Origin: Oreocharis arfaki
Lineage: Eukaryota; Chordata; Aves; Passeriformes; Paramythiidae
Direction of reading: 5' to 3'
DNA length: 64,000 bases
Assembly: GCA_013398015.1 (NCBI GenBank)
Contig: VZRR01003268.1
Location: 3,543-67,542, forward strand
In this document: positions 11,456 to 21,800 of the stretch, piece after piece
Position numbering within the stretch: position 1 is the first letter of the stretch
Layout: each line of letters opens with the position of its first letter
Position numbers and translations under genes: made by a program
The notes under the pieces: model-generated
What the model was told of the DNA's origin: nothing
The model's database searches: none
The model's input: the letters and a program-made list of their open reading frames with translations, nothing else

Positions 11456-14400
11456 ATGGGCTAAAATTACTTCTTATTTAATATTGAAGAGCTAACAATG
11501 CTATAGATTTGACAAACCCATCAAAAAGAAAACTGCTTTTTCAGCTGGGTTATAAATAATAACTAATCTAAGCAAGCAGGACTCTGCAGGTTTTTGCATG
11601 ATTTGCTACCAGTGACTTGAAAAGGTTTTCCGCATATTAAAACTTACCAACAGTATTGTAAGGATTATGAAATTCCCATTTTAAGGAAGAAGACCCTGAG
11701 GCACTGGAGTTCTTAGAAGTTTATGTGTAAAGAGAAAACCATATTTACACCTTATACTTTCTTACAGTAATTCAAACTGAATAAATGAAGGCTACATCAA
11801 TAAATAAACAGCCTTTAAACGCTGAGGAAGCTGTTGTACCCTCAGATGGGCAGCAGAACCGAGTTCAGAAGGGGTTGTGCGGGTGCCTTGGAGAGCAGAA
11901 CAGCAAGATAACAGTGCAGATAATTGTCAATCAAAATAATTATTCAGTGATTGCTCTCTATCTCCAAGCTTAAGAGAAAGCAATGGCTTTTTATCTTGTT
12001 AACTTCGCTTAGTTTTATTTCTTATTGGTGAAGAAAGGAATTCTGAATCACCCTTCATTCTTCATTTATAGATCCTGACTCCGAGAAAAACAATTAAAAC
12101 TCTCATGACCTTGGAATTCCAAAAAGCCTTTGTATCAAGTACCCTTTTCACTGTTTTTTCCTACTCCTACTTTTCTCTGACTTTAACTGAAGATGAAACA
12201 AGTGTGTTTATGTCACACAGTCCTTTTTGAACTTCTGTTGTTGTCTTTTAAAGTGCAAACATCGACAGCTGATTACTTTCAAAGACCATAGGTCAAGGTA
12301 ACTAGTAGTGAAGTCAACGTGGCATTTCTGTTGATTATGTCACAAAACTGCCTCGCCTAATTGGAAACAGTTGGCTAGTAAGTTGGGTTTTTAACTAACC
12401 TCATTTAACCTTTAAAATCACAAGCTGTGGAGATGCCTGTGGTCCCCTGATGTGCACCTGGAGTCACATTTAACACTGACATTCTTTGCTTCTGAGGTTT
12501 CTTCTGATTAGAGTTTGAACTTATAAAGTGACATAATCCTGTCCACAGCTTCCAGCCAAGGGGACCAGAACACACTTTTACATCTACAACGTGTAGAGTG
12601 CTTTCCCTCAGCTGGAGTGGGATGAACTTTCAAAAAAGTTCTTGTATTTAACATTCTCTAACAACTACCATGGCCTCAACAAAGTGGGGGTTTTCCTTTG
12701 TTTTAAAAGGGAGAACATAGGCAGAAGGGAAACAGTTGCTCGGATCTTGACTTGGACGCTGACACACAGAGCTGAATCCATGGAAAGCAACTAGAAAATA
12801 CTGCTATTGTTTGGAAGTGAAGCTAAGAAAGAGCCTGAAGGCTTCACTGCACTGTGCAGTAAGAAGCCTGTAACATTTGTGTCTCAGCAAAAGAATTGAT
12901 CAATACAAATTTGCTGTATAAATTCTTTTAAGCTTCTTTTTAAGGCTCAGATTTGTACATAAACTTTCTGAATTCTTGCTTGATTTACACATTTCCTAAC
13001 TTTTCAATTACATGAACTTGAAACATATTGCTTAGTACATTATAATTCTTTTTACTTTGTGACAAGGCAGTATAATTTTGTAAATTTTAAGGGACTTAAT
13101 ATCCCCTATGCTGCTGGTTAACACCGTACCAGTTATTGTCCACCACTGGAAACCTGATCCATATGTGGGACTGTGCTCACTGGTGTTAACATTGGGCCTT
13201 ACAAGCTGTGTACTGACTGCATGAATTAGAAGGTAACTGTTAAGGTAACTTTTATTATCATGAACTCTACATGATAATTTGACTGATAACCATCCCAGGT
13301 GAGGAGCACCCAGCATATTTGATTATTCCTGAACAAAATTACTTACTGAGCAGACACTGCGTTCACAGAACATTGGATTCCTCCTTCATCCCAAACAGAT
13401 TAATACCTTCTGAGTCAGGCTTATGCCTGGCTTCTGGGAATGAGGAAACAAAGATTTTGTGGTGACTCGTTTTGCACAAACTGGTTGTTTTTAGAGTAGC
13501 GGTTTTTACCGTGGGATGAAATGAAAACAGCTGCCAAGTGTAATTTGATTCAAAAAGGCAGTGGCCACTGGTCACAGCCCAGACACATCCGTGGCTCTGC
13601 GAAGCCCTGACCTTTGTTGTGCTGCAGCCCCTCAGCACGTTCGTGTTCCTGAACATTTAACACTGAATCGTCACCTTCACAAGGACCACTGTGTTGGCTC
13701 CGAGTGGCGAGGAGCAGCTCGGCCCAGCAGGCTCCTCACCCTCTCTATGCACTGCTAGCTACATCTTGTAGACAAACCCGCCACATGCCTTTAGCAGAGC
13801 TGAGTGTGGCACACTGGATTCTGCACTGCCTGTGCTGTAGGGCTCCCAAATAGAGTGCTTCCCACACACTGTGGGTGTTGGGCCCATCTCAGTGCATGGC
13901 TACAAGTATTCAGTGCAGATGATGAATAAGTCCTAAGCAGCTTAGATCTGTTTTTACCTATCAAATTGAGGGAATTAGCCTCTGAGAGCAGGATTCTGCT
14001 CACCTGCCATCAGGTGCGATTTAGACACTGTAGCTCATCAAGCTGCCACAGCCTCCTGTTTTTATTCAGAACAGGGAACTTGAGGTCGCTGTTCACCTGA
14101 TCCAGTTTAGATCTGCCAGTGCCCAGTGGGTGCATCAGAGCTGACACAATGGGAGCCTCGGGCTGCACCAACACCCCAGGCTTACTCAGGTTTATCAGAT
14201 GAAGCCCAACCTGCGGTCTGGGTGTGGTGTGCTGCACTTACACATGCTGTAAACTGCTTCTGAAAATAAAAGGGACATTTCCCTTCCACACCCTCACACT
14301 AGCCCATGATCCAGGGCTGATCCATGGGCTGAGGGGCAGCTCACCTGCCAGGGACTAATTTTAGAATGTCCTAGTTGCCTGCCTTGGAGGTGCTGCCTTC

Positions 14401-15060
14401 CCTCTGTCTGATACCTTGGTATTCATCAGGGAAATTAAAGGGGATTAAAATAACAAGGCTATTTTGTATCCTTCTCCAGATGAACCCATTCTGAACCAGA
14501 TCTCATGGAATTTTCTAACGAGTCTCTTAAAATAAGCGTGCTCAGTTCAAGATTAGAAGAGTTGATAAAAGGCAGACATTCTTCATGCCTGTGAGAAAGG
14601 GGCTCTGGTTACTACAAACTGTGCTTTTCCCCAATGGCCACATTTCTTTTAGATTAAAATATAAATAAATAAATTTACATTCTGATCTTCATTGTTTCGC
14701 ATCAGTAGTACAAGCTTTGCTGGGCTTCCTTTGAAGAGAAAACACACACCTGAATTCAGGTCAGGTCACCCTGAGAGGGTTTAAGCTCCAGAAGGATGAC
14801 TCCAGTCTCCTTTTCCCTGCTGCAGTGCAGTGTCGTTCCACATTATTTCTGCTGCTGTTTGCAATTAAATGGAGCAGCCCTCCCTGAGATCGTCTCAGCT
14901 CTTGGGTGAAAAACAGAAGAAGAGAAAAATTATTTCTTCCTTCAAAGCATCCTGAGTTTCTGCTCCAGGTGCCTGCCCTATGCCCTTCACCCAATCAAAG
15001 ACAAAAAACAAATGGCCTCAGTAAACCCAAGCAAGACCTCATTGAAATTTAAAAGCCATG
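11456..15060. other. Gene-free stretch
   Basis: No supported exon, RNA gene or clear transposon. A TATAG acceptor-like site at about 12070 is followed by a short open frame but has no good donor. Composition shifts from AT-rich to GC-richer near 13,700-15,000. Confidence 0.35.
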
Positions 15061-15074
15061 TGGATGAGGCAACT

Positions 15075-15185
15075 GGGGACATGGGTTAGTGGTGGGCTTG
15101 ACAGTGCTGGGGGAACGGTTGAACGCAATGAGCTTAGAGGACTTTCCCGACCTAAACAATTCCATGATTATGTGATTCTGTGGTT
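15075..15185 (+). mobile_element. CR1 LINE 3' end fragment
   Basis: The typical avian CR1 3' terminus is visible. A segment around GGTTAGTGGTGGGCTTGACAG is followed by TTAGAGGACTTTCC, the degenerate GACCTAAACAATTCCATG and the short octamer-like tail TGATTCTGTGG. It is a 5'-truncated copy, as is usual for CR1. Confidence 0.8.
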
Positions 15186-15554
15186 ATGAAATCCCATCTC
15201 TCCCCAGCACTGTGGGAGAGCGGAGGCAGTGCTGGTTCTGACCCCAGGGAAGGGAGCGGTGGGTGTGGACAGCTCCAGGCTACTGACGGGATGGGGAAAC
15301 CCCCAAGAAGAGGGAGGTGAGAAAACAGCACCGAGTGACAGAGTGACCAGTGCAAGCAGGGGAAGCCCGGTGTGTGAGCGTGCTGCCAGGCTCACTGCTC
15401 CGGCAGAGATGTTCTTGTGCAGCAGTGCTGGTCCAGGTCAGCCCTGGAGCTCCCCTGCAGCCTGGCCAGTGTCTGTGGTTGTGTCCAGTGTTCACTGCTC
15501 TGATATGAACCATGGGATGAAGCAGGTGCAGCTGGATTGAAGCCCCATTTCCCA

Positions 15555-15788
15555 GCTCTTGGTGAGAAATTTCTTTAGGAGGAAATTCTTTCCTATCAGG
15601 GTGGTGAGGCCCTGGAACAGGTTGCCCAGAGAAGCTGTGTCTGCCACCTCTCTGGAAGTGTTCAAGGCCAGGCTGGATGGGGCTTGGAGCACCCTGGGAA
15701 AGTGGAAGGTGTCTCTGTCCATGGCAGGGAGATAGAACTTGATGAGCTTTAAGGTCCCTTTGAACCCAAACCATTCTAGGATTTTATG
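15555..15788 (+). mobile_element. CR1 LINE 3' end fragment
   Basis: This 5'-truncated CR1 runs from the GTGAGAAATTTCTTTAGGAGG region. It continues through the conserved GGTGGTGAGGCCCTGGAACA and CCAGGCTGGATGGGGCTTGG words and ends with CCAAACCATTCTAGG plus a degenerate octamer tail. It lies downstream of MRC2, antisense to it. Confidence 0.9.
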
Positions 15789-15803
15789 AAACAGAAACAG
15801 AAT

Positions 15804-15872
15804 GCCCTGAATGCCTGTGCTTGCCTTCTCCCAAAGGGAAGGGGTCTTGGAGCCTATTCATGCCATTGGAAA
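15804..15872. repeat. 69-base imperfect duplicate, copy 1
   Basis: This segment aligns without gaps to 18301-18369. I count 10 mismatches in 69 positions. Similarity stops abruptly on both sides. Both copies lie on the 3' side of MRC2. Read on the minus strand, both contain an uninterrupted peptide beginning MNRLQD. No family was recognised. Confidence 0.7.
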
Positions 15873-18300
15873 TTTCCTGAAGTGCTTTCCCAAGGACTCT
15901 GCTCCACCTGACATCTTCACTGAACTCTTGAGTCATACATAAATAAATGAATGTTGCCCATTCTCCTTCATCTTCTCCCTCCAGCCAACACTTCCAACCA
16001 ACCAGTGGAGCAGAGACATCATATCCATGGGACACAAAACCAAAAACCACAAGGAATCAACACAACATCCCCCTCACCTGGGCACCTTGGAACCTCCTCT
16101 GCTACAGGCAGGTAAGTGTCATTTCATCTTTATATTCATTACTTGTTGGGGACAAAGGGAAGACAAGTTTTGCTTTTCCCAGTTAAAAGGAAGGGGAAAA
16201 AACAAATGGAAGAAAATAAGTGGGAAAGGAAATTTTATTTCCAAGCTTCTAAAAGGATCTTACAAAACACAGAGANTTAAGCAATTCTTCACATTATCTA
16301 ATGGTGATAGGAGATACCATGTAACCATATATGCGTTTCCCTGTAATCCTGATCACTGCCAACAGCTCACAAAACTCTTCTCAGACAACATTTCTCCTAG
16401 GCTGTACAAACTTCTTTTCTCAAAAGCAAAGGAGGAGGAAAAAAAACAAAGTAATCAAGAAGAAAGAAAAAAAAACCCCTCTTAAGCAAGGTCTTCCTGG
16501 TTGGGTTGGGTGAGAGCCAAGTTTGACACCTCCTGCATGGCTGTGGGAGCTCCTTCCCAGGCTCTCCATGGCACAGAACTTCCTCCAGCACCTATTACTC
16601 CCCACCATCCCAGCCATATGCCCTGTGTTACCCTGCTCCTACTCTGCCCAGGGTCTCATCACTTTAAAGGGGCCCCAGCCCTGCCCAGCTACATCCTCAG
16701 CACTGCTCCTCCCTCACACCTGCCCATCAATCCTAACCTTTACTTTTTTAGGACTTCCTAACACCTCTGCCCATCCAGAAGGAGTTAATCCCAGACCTCC
16801 ATCCCCACCAGCAGCACAGCTTCCAGCTCAGCATGCCGGCTACTACTATTTGAAGCACCCCTGCAGCACGAATTCCAGCTGCTGGGAATGAGAAGGGATT
16901 CACACTTGTGTTTTCAGGATCTAGCTCCCACATCAGGAAGGCACAGGCCCATGGACAGAACCAACTGCTCCAAACCAGAAAGGACTTCAGGAAATAAAGG
17001 CAGAGAAAGCTGAGAGAGAGAAATGGAGCCGGGGCAGGTCCATGTGCTCCAGATTCTTCCTCACCCTGAAATGTCATGGCAGCTTTTGGAGGTTGCCAAA
17101 AAGTAAAAAAAAACCCAACGGTGCCTGGTTCCCCCATCCCACCCCCCAACAGTTTCTTAAACACTTAATGTCCAGCTTAAGTGAAATCAACAGATTTTAA
17201 AATCCACACAGATGTCAAAAAAGAGAGTTACAAAAATTTGCTTGTTCCTATTCTTGCAGCAAAACCAACCCCAATTTGAGCCTCAGAGGCAGAGGGCTAA
17301 AGGCAGCATCTCTTGTGTCACCTCCCTTCAGAGGTCCGAGGGGCTCTCTGGATCCCATTCCCAGCAGGGAACCCCCATCAAGGACCTAAGAACTCTCGCT
17401 GTCTCCTGACATCCTTCATCCCAGGGATGCTGCTGCACGCAGCCGATGGAGGATGGCTCAGCCCCGGGCACCCCCACTCCTTCCCGCACAGCCCAAAAGC
17501 CAGGCAGGGGATTAGTCACACACTGCCTTCCTCCTCCTCCACCTCCTCTGCTACACCCTACATGGGAAACAGGCAACCACACACACCCCAGCCAGCTGTG
17601 TGAAAAAACGTATATATTCAGCACACACTCAGTACAATATAGCAACAAAAGCTACCATTGTTTCCTTAAAAAACAACAGACCACCAACTTCAAAACTACC
17701 ACCAAAGCTTCCAAATCCTCCCCACCCTACAGCACTGATCCTTGGCTGTCTGGCCCCAACAAGGCACTAGCGGCAAGTGACCCCAGCCCCATGCCATCCC
17801 TGCCTGGCAAGGCACAGAGGGTGGCTCCAGCTCTCTGGCAGCATCTCCTGCCTCGGCACCCAACTCCTCCTGTGGGGTCTGGAGTGCTGAGGGTGATCCC
17901 ACCAGAGTTTGCTCCAGTGCTATCCTGTGCAGTTATTTGGGGGACACACACACCAAAGAAAATGGGACAAGCTTAGGCTGCCAGAACATAGGAAGCCACC
18001 ACAGCCTCATTGGGGCTCGACACGGCCCTAGGAATGTGCCAGGGAGGAGAGAGGGATTCCATTGCTGATCCTGGAGGGTCCTTGCTCGGATCTCTGCAAC
18101 AGTGTCTCTGCTGCTTTCTGCTGGACGTGGGGGATGAGGCTGAAGAGAGGGAAGGAGTTGCACAGCGGTGGGGCTGGGAGCTGGCAGGGCCCTCACCACT
18201 GCACACAGAGGGGAGGTAGATCGGCTTTGGAGACCTCTTGCCTGGGAGGATGTCTTCTCGGACACCAGCTCTGTTTCTGGGGGGAAGAGCCTGCTGCAGG
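15873..18300. other. MRC2 3' flank and probable 3' UTR region
   Basis: No separate gene was found here. Two candidate minus-strand poly(A) signals for MRC2 are present. A canonical AATAAA at 16239-16234 is about 2.4 kb past the stop codon. A variant AATATA at 17618-17613 is about 1.06 kb past it. One base at 16276 is unresolved. Several open frames on both strands are compositional and show no domain. Confidence 0.4.
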
Positions 18301-18369
18301 GCCCTGAATGCCTGCTCTTGCCTTCTCCCAAGGCAAAGATGTCTTGGAGCCTGTTCATGCCGCTGGAAA
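18301..18369. repeat. 69-base imperfect duplicate, copy 2
   Basis: Partner of the copy at 15804-15872, in the same orientation, with 59 of 69 positions identical by eye. It lies about 310 bases past the MRC2 stop codon, so it is probably inside the MRC2 3' UTR. Confidence 0.7.
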
Positions 18370-18678
18370 GCTCTCAAACTTGTGCGGCAACTTCCCTCAA
18401 AACTTTTTAGCCCTGAAACTGCCTCCATGGCTGCTGCAGGCAAACCCCCGGCAGCTGGGGACAAACCCAGAGGTGACGGCAGCGACACGTGGGGCAGGAG
18501 GGACCCGGCTCCCTCCTCTTGCCCACTTAGTTGGACCCCAGCCCTAACCCCAGCCCCTCTCCCTGTCCTGCCACACTGGTCCCGCTGCCACCCCTGCCCC
18601 GTGTGCCATGGGGATAGCGTGTGATGCTCTCCATCCTCCCCCCTCCCCAGGTCCCCATCCCCAGCGTCCCCTCTGCCG

Positions 18679-18899
18679 TTAGTCTTGCTGCTCGTTCATC
18701 TCCATGTCCGACACCAGGATGTTCTTCTCGGCAGATTCACTGGGGTTGGAGGTGGTGCGACTGTAGCGAGCGCTCTCGAAGGCGCCACGCTCCGCGCTCT
18801 GTCGGCGCTTGTACAGGAAGATGACGACCCCCAGCACGGCGCACAGCGCCAACGTTGACAGCACAACCACTGCGATGGCTGTCGTGTTCTCTGGCAGAG
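18679..18899 (-). CDS. MRC2: MRC2 last exon: membrane span and cytoplasmic tail
   Basis: After a short extracellular stub (ALPENTT) come about 24 hydrophobic residues (IAVVVLSTLALCAVLGVVIF) and then the stop-transfer YKRRQ. The tail keeps ERGAFESARYSR and the EKNILVSDMEMNEQQ end. In human Endo180 the LV dihydrophobic pair with the upstream acidic residue drives clathrin-mediated internalisation, and both are present here. The stop codon is at 18681-18679. Confidence 0.97.
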
Positions 18900-21800
18900 C
18901 TGCAGGGAGGAAAGGCTGCTGAGAGGCAGACAGACGGCTCCTGTTCCTTCCTCAGCCTGCAGAAGAGGCTGGGGCTGGTGGGGCTCCAGCCAGACCTGGG
19001 TTTTTGGGCAGGGTCATTTAATCACAGAATGTCCTGAGTTGGAAGGAATCCCCAAAGACCACCAAGTCCAACTCCTGGCAAGATTCCCATTCCGTGCCTG
19101 AGAGTGCTGACCAAACACTTCTCGAGCTTTGGCAGTCTTGGGGCTGTGACCACTGCCCTGGGGAGCCTGTTCCCATGCTGTTTCCCCCATGGTGAGTCAG
19201 AGCAGGACAGGACTGGAATGAGATTAGCTCAGCTGGTTGAGCATGATGCTAATACACCAAGGCTGTGGATTTGGTTCTCGAAAGGGTCATTCACTTAAGA
19301 GCTGGACTCAATGATCCTTGTGGGTCCCTTCCAACTCAGCATATTCTGTGACTCTGTGAATCTGCTTTGGTGTTTTGGGGACATCTTGCCCCTGGCAGAG
19401 CTCCTGGGACTGCGTAGACTCCCTGGGTCTTTCCCAATGTGTATGAATATTTAGCAGGTGCCTGGGATGGATCTTTGGGATCCTACCACCAAACATGGTG
19501 TCCATCCCCCAGACTGACCAGGCAATGTGGGCACAGGAAGGAGAATCTGGCAAGCAGGTGGGCAGACACACACCTCCATGGAAGGATGGCTCCTGCTCCT
19601 GAGGAGTTCTAACTCAAAGCCAAAATCACTTGGGAATGGCATTCCCCACCCGCAAACCCCATTCCTTTGGTTATTTACACAAGCCGGGCTGTGGCACAGG
19701 CTCCCAGTCCTGGTTTCCAGTCCCGGTACCGTGCCCAGGCTGATGGTACCACTCACCTGCCCTGGAAAAGCTGCTCTCCTCCACTGCAACGGTAACACAG
19801 ATAGGTGAGTGCACGGCCATGACACCATCCCATCTTCCCACCACCAGCACCACTGGACCCATACCCTGCACTGCTCCCAGTGCCCCACAACACAGGCAAC
19901 GGATGATACACAGTTGGGGCAGTCCTCTGCCTCTGCTCCACCACTGTCCCACTGGCCTCATCCTGCCCCAAGCAGCTGACCGAGCCAGTGAGACATGCAC
20001 AGCCCATCACTGAGCCCAATGGGAACCTTAAGACCCTAACACCAACCCATACAAGCCCCTTCACTGGAATTACCCAAAACATATGTTTGGTGCTGCCAGT
20101 GTGACAGCTCTGCTGTGCAGCACTCTGCCCACACCCCCAGCTCACCCTACATCAGCCCAGGAGCCTGGGGCAGCAGAGGGGGCCCTACCTCGGGGGATCT
20201 TGCAAATGACCCCCATGGTTACGTTTGTGCAGGAGCCTAGGCGCCACACGCCATTGCTGCTCTGGATCCAGTAGCAGCTGTTCTGGCTAAGCATGCTGGG
20301 CCCTGTGTCGTGTTGGCCCCAGTTGGAGTAGTTCACAGCAGTGTTGTCATGCCAAACCAAGGTGCCACCTGGGAAATGGGAAAATTAGGCTTGAGGAGGC
20401 TGAAGGAGACAGCCTCCAGCTGTCCCAGCTCAGAAAGTACAAGGAGGTGCGACAGGGCTTTGGGCAACCTGATCTAGTGGAATGTGTCCCTGCCCATGAG
20501 AGGGGGTGGGACTGGATGGGCTTTAAGGTCTTTTCCAACCCAAAACATCCCGGGGTTCTGTGATTCTATGGTGGGGAGGTGTGATGGGGAGAACCAGGGG
20601 CTACCGCGCAGCTTCCTGAATCTGCGGGCTCCAGTGTCTTGGAGAAGGCTTTGGGTTTCCTATCCCACCAAGCCAGAGGAGGACACACATGGCATGTCCA
20701 GCATGGCCCGAGACACTGGTGTGCCTGGTCACACTATGGCATGAGCCCCCCTCACTGGTGCCACCACCAAGGGCTTCCTCTGCTCACCGCAGACTTGGTG
20801 GGAGTTCATGGAGGTGCCCAGGGGTGTATCTCAAACCTCATTCCTTCCTTTGTACCTTTGGGGTTGAAGGTCATGCCCAGCCAGGCCCCCTTGGAAAGGC
20901 TCTCATATGCCTGGAGATGCTCCCACACGAAGACGTTCTCCATTTCATCCTGGATGGACAACACTGTGCCGCCAACTGCAGAGGGAAGACTGCCATGGAG
21001 GAGCCCAGAACTGAGAGGATTGAGCTAGGGAGCAGCAGGGCCCAAGAGGACAAAGTTGAGGACCCACCTGTGAACCACATGATGATTGGGGAACCCTAAC
21101 ACGGAACAGCAAGGAGATGATGGCTGACCAAGGCTGGACATGGACACAGGGACAAGGGGGCTCCGCTGCACCCACAAACATCCTGGGGATCCCAGTCTCT
21201 TCCATTTCCAAGGATGCAGCACCCTCCTTTACCACCCCAGGTCCCTCATACCTTTTTGGCACCTCCTCATGGCGTCCTTCTGCCCCAGGGTGATCTCCAT
21301 GTGGAAGGTGTAGCAGTGGTTGCGGAAGGGGATCCAGGAGGAGTCCTCTAGCGATTTGGGACAGCTGCCACTGTAGCTCCACTTGTGTGTGCGGGGGTGA
21401 CCTGGGGAGCGCATGGTACATTAAAGGTGCAATGGGGCACAGGATGTCGGGGTTCCACAGCACACTGGGGCACCCAGACCCACAAGGACATGCTCGAGAA
21501 GGTCCCCAGTGGGATGCCATCTCCAACCTTTGGTCACACCCCACCTGGACCACCCCAGGCCCCCTGGCCAGCACCTGTTTGGAGCTGGCAGATGCCCCCC
21601 TGCAGCTTGGTGTCACAGCCAGCTGTGCGCCAGCTCCCGTCTGTGTCCATGTAGGAGCAGCCGGTGATCTGCTGGGGCTCCCCGTCCTGCCAGTTGGTGT
21701 AGATGAGGTTCTCCTCCGTCAGCCACGAGTAGCTCCGGCCTCCCTGGAAGACCACAGGGAGGAGATGTTTGGGGGGCTGCTGTGATCCCCCTGGGGACCC

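Noticed and set aside
12071..12125. Possible exon after a TATAG acceptor
   Set aside because: No good donor, stop codons in two frames and no link in phase to other candidates.
17446..17976. 176-codon plus-strand open frame downstream of MRC2
   Set aside because: Proline-rich and GC-driven, with no domain or splice support. It probably overlaps the MRC2 3' UTR.
19222..19290. Functional tRNA-Ile gene
   Set aside because: The head resembles tRNA-Ile, but the acceptor stem and B box are degraded and the sequence runs into a CR1 tail. It is a SINE.
20945..21616. 223-codon minus-strand frame and similar overlapping frames in MRC2
   Set aside because: Shadows or intron read-through of real MRC2 exons; the spliced frame explains the conserved sequence.
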